A stretch of 12,800 nucleotides of DNA from Leptospiraceae bacterium UBA2033 (GCA_002333425.1 DDBL01000253.1:1-12800), one strand, 5' to 3'. Shown: positions 7,044 to 12,800, counted from the first letter of the stretch. Program-made: numbers and translations. Notes: generated from the letters alone by a model not told the origin.

Positions 7044-7081
7044 ATATTATCGTAAAGCAATAATACTGTCAAGCAGTAATA
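7044..7081 (-). promoter_or_regulatory. higBA promoter with overlapping candidate operator
   Basis: On the minus strand, TTGACA (7072-7067) lies 17 bases from TAATAT (7049-7044); an alternative -10, GATAAT (7051-7046), has 15-base spacing. The inverted repeat TACTG-N5-CAGTA (7064-7078) covers the -35 box. A 14-base unit is also repeated directly with a 16-base period (minus strand TATTACTGCTTGAC at 7081-7068, then TATTATTGCTTTAC at 7065-7052, 12 of 14 identical). Either could be the HigA binding site, giving autorepression. Confidence 0.6.
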
Positions 7082-7130
7082 AGTAAAAGAAATCATTTTT
7101 AAATCCTTATGAATTATCAAAATTAATTTA

Positions 7131-7154
7131 GACGCGATGAATCGACATCTCTAC
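7131..7154 (-). repeat. GTAGAGA-type palindromic repeat, partial, overlapping a stop codon
   Basis: On the minus strand the segment begins GTAGAGATGTCGATTC and ends ATCGCGTC. It is an imperfect palindrome around GATTCATC. Its second to fourth bases are the TAG stop of the lipoprotein-like gene. It shares the GTAGAGA end with the perfect palindrome at 11294-11322. Confidence 0.45.
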
Positions 7155-7788
7155 GGTTTATGCAAATACTTTCCGAAATCTTCTTCAAACTTTGCTTTGC
7201 CGCCTGGGTAATGGATGTAGCGATAGAAGTGATTGCCTTTAGAATAAGTTTGGATTTTGTTGTTCGGTAAAAAATTCTTCTGGAAGTTTGTGAAATTTTG
7301 GTCTTGGGAAATATCGTAATTGTGCGGATAATTTAGAATAGCTTTTAGGAAGTTGACTTCTACACTTTTGAGATCATCATTTTGATTATAAATGATAACA
7401 AAATAATTTTTCTCACATACTGTTTCATCTTCTCTATCCCATCCGATCTGAGAAGTAAATATTTTTTTTTGAAGCCCATGACCCGTTAAGCCAAGCCAAA
7501 GTAAAGTTCCATATCCATAAACTCCAATAAGATCTAAAGTAATACCTGTCGGATTGGCGGCGTTGAAATAGATTATTAATATACCGATATCAATAAGCGA
7601 ACCAATAACTCCAGAATTAAGTCCATACATATTTTCTCTATTCATCATGAAATCCTCGAAAGCGCATTCTTTTTTATTGCTATTCCGTTGAATTACATTC
7701 CCAACTTTTTTCCCAACAAAAGAGCTAGATATTCCAAACACCCCTGAAACAAAAAACAAAAGATTAGAAGTAGGGAAATCTTTTTCAT
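7151..7788 (-). CDS. Probable lipoprotein, signal peptide and body in different frames (-1 shift)
   Basis: From ATG 7788 the frame gives MKKISLLLIFCFLFQGC, a convincing lipoprotein signal with lipobox ending at Cys17, then LEYLALLLGKKLGM and TAA at 7695-7693. The -1 frame is open through this region to TAG at 7153-7151. Both frames share GKK at A AAA AAG (7711-7705); slipping back one base there gives GKKVGNVIQRNS and a 212-residue protein. The body has two hydrophobic stretches (about residues 55-75 and 82-102 of the joined product) and a soluble Tyr/Asn-rich C-terminus, YSKGNHFYRYIHYPGG. I recognise no family; a spirochaete-type lipoprotein is inferred from the signal alone. It may be recoded, phase-variable, a fresh pseudogene or a homopolymer error. 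No Shine-Dalgarno sequence is seen. It is upstream of higBA on the same strand. Confidence 0.6.
7705..7711 (-). other. A AAA AAG slippery heptamer at the frame junction
   Basis: In the signal-peptide frame the codons are GGA AAA AAG TTG. The seven bases A AAA AAG match the dnaX-type -1 slip site, in the correct phase. After a -1 slip the next codon is GTT and the long frame opens. Downstream, GTTGGG can pair weakly with ATTCAAC (using two G-U pairs), but no strong stimulatory stem is visible. Confidence 0.5.
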
Positions 7789-7858
7789 GAGCGGATAATT
7801 TTTGTTATTCGTAGAATATTTATTTCACTGTAATAAATCAATTCGCATTAAGGAAAAT

Positions 7859-7886
7859 AGATTTCTCACGTTCGTTCGAAATGACA
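7859..7886. repeat. Dispersed-type repeat with TTCGAA core
   Basis: The segment AGATTTCTCACG followed by TTCGTTCGAAATGACA lies in non-coding DNA. Its wording closely resembles short repeats I know from other bacterial phyla (AGATTTCTCxCxTTCGTTCGAAATGACA). Only one copy is present here, so repeat status rests on that resemblance. Confidence 0.4.
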
Positions 7887-7942
7887 GGAGTAAAGCTAGT
7901 GTTACGCAAACTTTTTTTAAGATGCCGAAAGAGCGTTCCTAT

Positions 7943-8058
7943 GTCACCCCCGAAATTTTTTATCGGGGGTCTCAAGAACTTGAGATTCCCGATATCGCTT
8001 GGCGGTAGCGGATGCAGTAGTCCATAGTATCGCATCGGGTGGAAAATTCGGGAATGAC
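7943..8058. repeat. Palindromic intergenic repeat, copy 1 (long form, 116 bp)
   Basis: It begins GTCACCCCCGAAATTTT (7943-7959) and ends with a near-complement, AAAATTCGGGAATGAC, at 8043-8058. Inside are a CCCCCGA/TCGGGGG stem and the hairpin TCTCAAG-AA-CTTGAGA (7970-7985). It matches copy 2 at 10578-10647 in the same orientation, but carries about 46 extra bases in its right half. Confidence 0.8.
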
Positions 8059-8073
8059 AACTCCCATCCAACC

Positions 8074-8097
8074 CTCTGCGTCTCCGTGCCTCTGTGG
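8074..8097 (+). repeat. 8-base-period degenerate repeat, locus B
   Basis: Three consecutive 8-mers: CTCTGCGT, CTCCGTGC, CTCTGTGG. Related 8-mers occur at 874-889 and 966-981 within the MITE-like element, and at 9623-9638 on the minus strand. Confidence 0.6.
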
Positions 8098-8107
8098 CAA
8101 AATCCCC

Positions 8108-8137
8108 ATCCGTGTGTATCCGTGTCCATCGGTGGTA
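8108..8137 (+). repeat. 10-base-period degenerate repeat
   Basis: Three consecutive 10-mers: ATCCGTGTGT, ATCCGTGTCC, ATCGGTGGTA. They follow the 8-base-period array by ten bases and end just before the stop of the FAD oxidase gene. Together, positions 7789-8143 hold repeats and no supported gene. Confidence 0.55.
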
Positions 8138-8143
8138 TTCTTC

Positions 8144-9571
8144 TCAAGCCCCAAACACCCGCTTATACAAATCCGATTGCAGAACTGAGTTAGGATCAAA
8201 CTTTGCTTTTAAGGCTTTGAATTTATTGATAGCATCTTTGGTAAGATAGCGCTCAGCGATTTCGGGGCGTAAGGTGCTGTCTTTGGCGAAGTAGAATCTG
8301 CCTTTGTTCTTGAGAACGATTTCGTCTAGTTCGTGACACATCTTCCAGAGTTTTTCTTTGTTGCCTTTAGTCACAGGAAAATCAAGTGCCATCGAATAGC
8401 CGTTTACACTATGGGTAAATAGGAATTCGTCTTTGCGGTGGCGTTTGAATACGGCGAGGTAGGAAACGATTCCACGCTTCTGGCAGTGGGTTAAAACGTC
8501 TGTCATGCCGGCTAACGCATTTTCTTCAGGAATAAAAATCTGGTATTGGATCATGCTTCCTGGTTTGTAAATGAATTTCCAATTAGGAACATAGTCTAAT
8601 AAAAACGCATACTCCGCGTGTCCTTGCATGTAGGGTTTTCTGGAAATAAATCCAGCGAGATACTTGGCGAAATTTACAAGTCGCATCCCGATAGGAATAG
8701 AAAACGGATACATGAATATCCACATCCAAGACTTAGGAATGACTCCAAAAAAAGTAGAAGGAAGATTTTGTTTTTCTAGTTTGCAATTCTCCGGAAAATC
8801 CTTGTCTTCCCCTGCCTTTAGATTATCCGCTCTATGAATTAATCCGCGCCCAACACTGTCGCCAGAGCCAAATGCATCTACCCAACCGACGAGGTAATCA
8901 GAATCTGGAAGATTTTTTTCAAACTCGGAAATCATTTCCTTTAAATTCTTAACAGGAATTGGGGTTACTTTCATTTTGCCGGAGTAGATTTTTTTCATCT
9001 TGATCTTGATTTCTAAAAAACAACCAAGCATTCCAAGTCCACTGATGAAAGTATAAAATAATTCTTTGTTCGATTCTTTATTGCACTTTATCAACTCACC
9101 GTTAGGCGTAAGAAAGGTAAACTCAACAACATGTTCGCCAATCGGACCAACAGCAAAATTATTCTTTCCATGAATATTCATCGAAAGTGCACCACCTAGA
9201 GTTGGCATCATCGTTCCGCTTACTACGGGGGGCCAAAAACCTTTTTCAATCGAGAATTCCCAGAGTTGTTTGATGGTTACACCTGACTGAGCGGTTAGTA
9301 TGCCAGTAGCCTCATCGAATCCAAGTATCTTGTTGAAATCGCGCATATCCACAACGATACCTGCATTATTAACGGAAGCATCTCCGTAACTACATCCACC
9401 ACCCCGAAAGGTGATTTTAGATTTGTGTGTATTGGCATAATGAAATAATTCTTTGATTTCGCGCTCTGTCTTTGGTTTAAAAACTTGGCTGATAGAGTAA
9501 TGGTTCATTCCCCATGTCTCTACTCTTTCTGGATTGGAAATCGGGAAATAGACTGCAGTATTTTCGTTCAT
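8144..9571 (-). CDS. DprE1-like FAD-dependent oxidase
   Basis: This is a 475-residue FAD-binding (PCMH-type) oxidoreductase with a D-arabinono-lactone-oxidase-like C-terminus. Motifs seen are RGGGCSYGDAS (56-66), AQSGVTIKQLW (94-104), VSGTMMPTLGGALSMNIHGKN (117-137) and GPIGEHVVEFTFLTPNGE (142-159). The C-terminal signature is KFDPNSVLQSDLYKR, close to the end. The IHGKN and neighbouring residues match the DprE1 pattern VHGKNH. Mycobacterial DprE1 (about 460 residues) oxidises decaprenylphosphoryl-ribose at C2', and DprE2 then reduces the ketone to give the arabinose lipid. The residue before SYGD is Cys, not a His that would carry covalent FAD. A reductase of the DprE2 type lies just upstream, so a two-step epimerisation of a polyprenyl-linked sugar is likely; the actual sugar is not known. 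AAGGA (9584-9580) lies eight bases before ATG. Confidence 0.88.
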   Translation of the reverse strand: MNENTAVYFPISNPERVETWGMNHYSISQVFKPKTEREIKELFHYANTHKSKITFRGGGCSYGDASVNNAGIVVDMRDFNKILGFDEATGILTAQSGVTIKQLWEFSIEKGFWPPVVSGTMMPTLGGALSMNIHGKNNFAVGPIGEHVVEFTFLTPNGELIKCNKESNKELFYTFISGLGMLGCFLEIKIKMKKIYSGKMKVTPIPVKNLKEMISEFEKNLPDSDYLVGWVDAFGSGDSVGRGLIHRADNLKAGEDKDFPENCKLEKQNLPSTFFGVIPKSWMWIFMYPFSIPIGMRLVNFAKYLAGFISRKPYMQGHAEYAFLLDYVPNWKFIYKPGSMIQYQIFIPEENALAGMTDVLTHCQKRGIVSYLAVFKRHRKDEFLFTHSVNGYSMALDFPVTKGNKEKLWKMCHELDEIVLKNKGRFYFAKDSTLRPEIAERYLTKDAINKFKALKAKFDPNSVLQSDLYKRVFGA

Positions 9572-9590
9572 TGGTTGTATCCTTGATTGC

Positions 9591-9639
9591 CATGCTTCGA
9601 CTATCGCTCAGCACAGGCGCCGGCACAGAGACATAGAGG
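9591..9639 (-). repeat. Compound repeat: TTCGACT...GCTCAGCA unit joined to 8-base-period unit (locus C)
   Basis: On the plus strand 9594-9615 reads GCTTCGACTATCGCTCAGCA plus two bases, a wording common in dispersed repeats of many bacteria. Directly beyond, on the minus strand, are the 8-mers CTCTATGT (9638-9631) and CTCTGTGC (9630-9623), related to locus B but inverted. The repeat lies between the reductase and oxidase genes. Confidence 0.45.
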
Positions 9640-9702
9640 AAAAGATTTTACATTTTTCTTGTCTTTGGTTGGAGCATCAGTGGCAATAACGTGCATTTTC
9701 AT
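9601..9702 (-). CDS. Possible 33-residue small ORF between the DprE2- and DprE1-like genes
   Basis: ATG at 9702 opens MKMHVIATDAPTKDKK, and the frame continues to a Cys-rich end, LCLCAGACAER, before TAG at 9603-9601. The second half is encoded by the compound repeat, so it may be an accident. The opening VIATDAP recalls RidA-family N-termini, which would make this a remnant, but the match is too short to trust. There is no ribosome site. Confidence 0.15.
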   Translation of the reverse strand: MKMHVIATDAPTKDKKNVKSFPLCLCAGACAER

Positions 9703-9713
9703 AATTTTAATTT

Positions 9714-10445
9714 TTATATATTGAGTTTCTTAAATATAAACGAAGGAATCATTCGAATTATGAGTCCGACTAATGCCCATTTGGCGGGAACGTAGATGTT
9801 TTCTTTGCCGTTTGCCGCTGCTTTTAGAATAATTTTCGCCGCTTCGTTTGCGGAGATGAGCCAGAATAATCCTTTCATTCCCTTGGTCATTTTTGTATCT
9901 ATAAAGCCAGGTTTTACGGTTAATACTTGTATGCCTTTGCGAGCAAGACGATTTCGTAGACTTTCTAGATAGGTATTGAGTGCCGCCTTACTTGTGTTAT
10001 ACGCTGGACTTCCTACACGACCACGATCACCGGCTATTGAGGATATGCCTACAATCTTACCAGAATTTTTCTTTTGAAAAAAATCTGCCGCAGGGTTTAA
10101 CCAAGCGAATGCTCCGAGAGTGTTGATATTTAGCATACGAATATCTTTCTCGGTAGAGAATTCGTCGATAGAAACTTTTTCGAGTATGCCTGCACAATAA
10201 TAAATTTCGTCCAGACCTTCCATAATTTTCACAGCATCTGCGAAGTAGTTAGCCGCCTCTTTGAAATTGGAAACATCGTGTTTAATGATACAGTATTTGG
10301 AGGAAGGAATTTCGTTTACGAGTTTATTCAACTCATCTTCTCTACGAGCAATGAGAGTGACATAGGCACCGGACTTTAGTAATTCCTTTGCAATCTCGGA
10401 GCCAATTCCACTAGAAGCCCCAACGACGATAACTTTTTTAGGCAT
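9714..10445 (-). CDS. DprE2-like short-chain dehydrogenase/reductase
   Basis: This is a 243-residue classical SDR. From ATG 10445 the NAD(P) motif is GASSGIG (9-15). The NAG element appears as YCAG (84-87 region), the catalytic Ser lies in VGISSIAGD (132-140), YNTSK is at 149-153, and VKPGFIDTKM follows with a hydrophobic C-terminal helix before KKLNI. The frame is open to TTG 10496, but ATG 10445 is preferred because AGAGG lies about ten bases upstream and the protein then begins MPKKVIVVGA, right at the first Rossmann strand. It is transcribed ahead of the DprE1-like oxidase with a 142-bp gap, so it probably supplies the keto-reduction half of the same two-step reaction. The substrate is inferred from the pairing only. 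Confidence 0.85.
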   Translation of the reverse strand: MPKKVIVVGASSGIGSEIAKELLKSGAYVTLIARREDELNKLVNEIPSSKYCIIKHDVSNFKEAANYFADAVKIMEGLDEIYYCAGILEKVSIDEFSTEKDIRMLNINTLGAFAWLNPAADFFQKKNSGKIVGISSIAGDRGRVGSPAYNTSKAALNTYLESLRNRLARKGIQVLTVKPGFIDTKMTKGMKGLFWLISANEAAKIILKAAANGKENIYVPAKWALVGLIIRMIPSFIFKKLNI

Positions 10446-10577
10446 ATATTTTTTTCCTCTTACAAGCAGAAAGCTAATAAAACTATTATATGACAAGGAA
10501 AAATTTTCTATTTTCAGAAACTAAACGTTTGATTTTATGTAATTAAAAGGAACTTGAAGTAAGAAAGGTTACTGATT

Positions 10578-10647
10578 GTCACCCCCGAAATTTTTTGTCG
10601 GGGGTCTCAAGAACTAGAGATTCCCGACTGAAAATTTCGGGAATGAC
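10578..10647. repeat. Palindromic intergenic repeat, copy 2 (short form, 70 bp)
   Basis: It begins GTCACCCCCGAAATTTT and ends AAAATTTCGGGAATGAC; the ends are inverted repeats with two mismatches in 17. It contains the CCCCCGA/TCGGGGG stem and TCTCAAGAACTAGAGA. It lies in the divergent region between the SDR and dedA genes, 23 bp before the dedA ATG. No promoter stands out clearly in 10446-10670. Confidence 0.8.
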
Positions 10648-10670
10648 AAGTTTCTTTTAAAGAGGGTATA

Positions 10671-11297
10671 ATGGAATTTATCAAAGGAATTATTGATTTC
10701 ATCTTACATATAGATAGACATCTAGACGCAATCACAACTGAGTATGGAACACTTACATACGTTATATTATTCTTAATCATCTTTGCGGAGACAGGGCTTG
10801 TGGTAACTCCTTTTCTACCAGGTGATTCTCTTTTGTTTGCTATTGGAGCAATTGCTGCTCGCGGAACGTTAGACGTATTTCTATTGTTTTTTATTTTAGT
10901 CATCGCGGCTATTCTTGGGGATACTGTTAACTACTGGGTGGGAAAATTTCTTGAGCACAAACTAGAAGACCTCAAGTTTATCAACAAAGACCATTTGAAA
11001 AAGACCCAAGACTTTTACGATAAGTATGGCGGAAAGACAATCATCATCGGGCGGTTTATACCGATTGTCCGCACCTTCGCTCCTTTTGTTGCAGGAATTG
11101 GAACTATGAACTATTCCAAGTTTATTATGTACAATGTAGTTGGTGGAATTCTTTGGATTTCTATTTTTCTTGTCTTAGGATATTTTGTAGGCAATCACCC
11201 AGAGGTTAGAAAAAATTTCACTTATGTAATCTTTGGAATTATCATCGTATCGGTAATGCCTGCTGTCATTGAATATTTTAGAAATAGGAACAAGTAG
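10671..11297 (+). CDS. DedA family membrane protein
   Basis: This is a 208-residue polytopic membrane protein. Family signatures are FAETGLVVTPFLPGDSLLFAIGA (about 40-62), with the Glu before the re-entrant loop and the PGDS turn, and GRFIPIVRTFAPFVAGIGTMNYSKF (about 126-150), with the conserved Arg residues. The helix NVVGGILWISIFLVLGYFVG follows, then a C-terminal helix and a basic tail. DedA proteins act in membrane homeostasis, and some have been shown to recycle undecaprenyl phosphate across the inner membrane. GAGG at 10662-10665 precedes the ATG. The stop codon is formed by a perfect palindrome. The aminotransferase downstream is on the same strand, 39 bp away. Confidence 0.92.
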   Translation: MEFIKGIIDFILHIDRHLDAITTEYGTLTYVILFLIIFAETGLVVTPFLPGDSLLFAIGAIAARGTLDVFLLFFILVIAAILGDTVNYWVGKFLEHKLEDLKFINKDHLKKTQDFYDKYGGKTIIIGRFIPIVRTFAPFVAGIGTMNYSKFIMYNVVGGILWISIFLVLGYFVGNHPEVRKNFTYVIFGIIIVSVMPAVIEYFRNRNK

Positions 11298-11322
11298 AGA
11301 CAGGTTTCAAACCTGTCTCTAC
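11294..11322. repeat. Perfect 29-nt palindrome (GTAGAGACAGGTTT type) spanning the dedA stop
   Basis: GTAGAGACAGGTTT at 11294-11307 is exactly complementary to AAACCTGTCTCTAC at 11309-11322, with a single C at the centre. The TAG of the left arm (11295-11297) is the dedA stop codon. The stem ends three bases before the TAAGG ribosome site of the aminotransferase, so it could act as a stabiliser, attenuator or weak terminator. It resembles GTAGAGAC palindromes I know from cyanobacteria. Confidence 0.8.
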
Positions 11323-11336
11323 TTTAAGGTTATATC

Positions 11337-12647
11337 ATGAGAAGAAATATAGTACATCCAGGAGCAGACGAATTAATTTATGAGATTCGTCAAATTGTAG
11401 GAGTTGGTAAACAACTAGAAAAATTAGGAATACCAATCACTTGGGAAAATATTGGAGACCCAATTCAGAAAGGGGAAAAAGTAGTTCCTTGGATAAAAGA
11501 GATCGTATCTAACTTAGTCCAAAAAGATGTAACTTGGGCATATACGGCTACACAGGGAGCGGAAGACACGCGTAAGTTCCTCGCCGAAAAAGTAAACGAA
11601 CGTGGTGGTGTACAAATTACCCCAGATGATATTTTATTTTTCAACGGACTCGGTGATGCAGTTGCAAAAATTTTTGGATTCATGAGAAGGGAAGCGAGAA
11701 TCTTAGGACCAAGTCCGGCTTACTCGACTTACTCCTCCGCAGAGGCGGCGCATAGCGGTTACGAGCATTTAACCTATGAACTAAATCCCGACAACAACTG
11801 GATGCCGGATATTCAAGACATCGAAAACAAAGTTCGTTACAATGATTCAATTGCGGGGATACTTTTGATTAACCCCGATAACCCAACTGGTGCAGTTTAT
11901 AACAAAGACATTATGCGAGAGATTGTAAAAATCTGTGAGAAATATGATTGTATATTAATTTGTGACGAAACATACGCGCATGTGAACTACTCCGATTCTG
12001 GTTCGATTCATCTCTCCGAAGTAATTGGAGATAAAGTCTGTGGAATGGCACTCCGTTCGATTTCTAAGGAACTTCCTTGGCCTGGTTCTCGTTGTGGTTG
12101 GATTGAAGTATTCAATCGTAAGAATGATGCGTTATTCGAAAGATATATCAAGACTTTGCTCGATGCGAAAATGCTGGAAGTCTGCTCTACTACGCTTCCG
12201 CAAATGGCAATTCCTGAAATCTATGCTTCTCCAAAATTTATCGCGCACCTAAATGAGCGTAACCGCAAATACAAAGAGCGTGCGCGCAAATCTGTAAGTA
12301 TCCTCGAAGGCACAAAAGGAATTAAAGTTGTCGAGCCTAAAGGGGGGTTTTTTCTGACTGTTCTTTTTGAACCCGGAGTCTTAAACGATAAGATGAGTCT
12401 TCAGATTACTAATCCTGCAGCGAGAGAATATATTCAACCCATGTTAAAGAATATTGCGAACGATAGACGCTTTGTGTTAAATCTTCTCGCCTCTACTGGA
12501 ATTTGTGTTGTTCCTATTTCCTCTTTCTGTTGCAAAAAAGATGGTTTCAGAGTAACTCTTCTCGAAGAAAATCCTGAAAAATTTGATTGGGTATTTACTA
12601 CAATCCGAGATAGCATTCAGACTTATTTGGGGCAGGTTCGTTCCTGA
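11337..12647 (+). CDS. PLP-dependent class I/II aminotransferase
   Basis: This is a 436-residue fold-type I enzyme. The motifs are in order: YTATQGAEDTRKFLAE (69-84), NGLGDAVAKIF (103-113), GPSPAYSTY (124-132), INPDNPTGAVYNK (178-190), CDETYAHVNY (209-218; Asp210 and Tyr213 for the cofactor) and SISKELPWPGSRCGW (241-255; Lys244 forms the Schiff base, Arg252 helps bind phosphate). The C-terminal PKGGFFLTVLFE carries the substrate-side strand. It resembles alanine/aspartate-type aminotransferases with an unusual N-terminus (IRQIVGVGKQLEKLG), but the amino acid used cannot be told. TAAGG at 11325-11329 lies seven bases before the ATG. The palindrome between dedA and this gene may set their relative expression. 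Confidence 0.93.
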   Translation: MRRNIVHPGADELIYEIRQIVGVGKQLEKLGIPITWENIGDPIQKGEKVVPWIKEIVSNLVQKDVTWAYTATQGAEDTRKFLAEKVNERGGVQITPDDILFFNGLGDAVAKIFGFMRREARILGPSPAYSTYSSAEAAHSGYEHLTYELNPDNNWMPDIQDIENKVRYNDSIAGILLINPDNPTGAVYNKDIMREIVKICEKYDCILICDETYAHVNYSDSGSIHLSEVIGDKVCGMALRSISKELPWPGSRCGWIEVFNRKNDALFERYIKTLLDAKMLEVCSTTLPQMAIPEIYASPKFIAHLNERNRKYKERARKSVSILEGTKGIKVVEPKGGFFLTVLFEPGVLNDKMSLQITNPAAREYIQPMLKNIANDRRFVLNLLASTGICVVPISSFCCKKDGFRVTLLEENPEKFDWVFTTIRDSIQTYLGQVRS

Positions 12648-12724
12648 TAAAGGAATACTAGGTTGGTTCAGATTTACGAAGTTCGTGACACAAATAAACT
12701 TAGGGTTTATAAACCATTCAGTAT

Positions 12725-12799
12725 TCATCGAGTAGCTACGTAGATATCAAAAAGTAAATTTTTAACTGATTTTCCGAGGCTTTTATCCGTAACAGCTTT
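12725..12799 (-). CDS. Possible 3' end of a minus-strand gene at the window edge
   Basis: From the right edge one minus-strand frame is open for 24 codons (starting KAVTDKSLGKSVKNLL and continuing FDIYVATR) to TGA at 12727-12725. It would converge on the aminotransferase gene. A second minus frame is also open nearby, so this is weak. The rest of 12648-12800 shows nothing I can support. Confidence 0.2.
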   Translation of the reverse strand, partial: KAVTDKSLGKSVKNLLFDIYVATR

Positions 12800-12800
12800 C

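Noticed and set aside
7745..7759. Repairing the lipoprotein frame at the T6 tract (minus strand 7756-7751) instead of A6
   Set aside because: Adding a T there would remove the lipobox Cys (giving FFVSGVFG); the A6 site keeps the lipobox and lies in a slip heptamer. It is not fully excluded.
8074..8137. CRISPR-like array from short periodic repeats
   Set aside because: Periods of 8 and 10 bases with no unique spacers are not CRISPR, and no cas genes are present.
7802..8199. Several 64-77 residue frames on both strands over the repeat patchwork
   Set aside because: They are made of repeat DNA, overlap one another, have no family features and no ribosome sites.
10446..10496. 17-residue N-terminal extension of the SDR from TTG 10496
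   Set aside because: ATG 10445 has a better ribosome site and starts right at the first Rossmann strand, as is normal for classical SDRs.
12025..12728. Short frames inside and after the aminotransferase gene (12025-12252 plus, 12434-12728 minus)
   Set aside because: They overlap a complete enzyme gene with all motifs in order and show no features of their own.

Overview
This is an AT-rich bacterial chromosomal segment. The gene complement and style (DUF1361 and DUF2269 membrane proteins, a DprE1/DprE2-like pair, spirochaete-type lipoprotein signal, many short intergenic palindromes, few strong ribosome binding sites) most resemble a spirochaete of the Leptospira group. That placement is inference, because no rRNA or tRNA gene is present. 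I saw no CRISPR array, prophage, complete insertion sequence or tRNA.

Layout. Positions 1-836 hold the last codons of a probable antitoxin, a RelE/ParE-family toxin, and a HAD-family phosphohydrolase whose start codon appears lost. Positions 842-1021 form a MITE-like inverted-repeat element. Positions 1084-3048 carry a Uma2 (DUF820) PD-(D/E)XK protein and a TPR protein bracketed by two matching zinc ribbons. Positions 3078-5870 form a same-strand run of membrane genes: undecaprenol/diacylglycerol kinase, DUF2269 protein, an SDR fused to DoxX-like membrane segments, and a DUF1361 protein. Next comes rnk, behind a near-consensus promoter but cut by one in-frame TAA. A 40-nt hairpin then separates it from higBA on the minus strand.

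Upstream of higB, also on the minus strand, is a lipoprotein-like gene whose signal peptide and body are in different frames, joined exactly at A AAA AAG. Positions 7859-8137 are a patchwork of four short repeat types. Positions 8144-10445 (minus) carry a DprE2-like reductase followed by a DprE1-like FAD oxidase. Positions 10671-12647 (plus) carry a DedA membrane protein and a class I/II aminotransferase.

Two themes tie the window together. First, several proteins plausibly act on polyprenyl (undecaprenyl) phosphate lipids or the cell envelope: the kinase, the DedA protein and the DprE1/E2-like pair. This is inferred from families, not shown. Second, the intergenic DNA is rich in small palindromic or periodic repeats, some of which supply the stop codons of neighbouring genes. 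Three genes (HAD, rnk, lipoprotein) are each one base change away from being intact, which suggests gene decay, recoding or sequence error. I did not find a clear multi-gene novel defence or biosynthetic system. The best leads are the frameshift site, the duplicated zinc ribbons and the repeat families.
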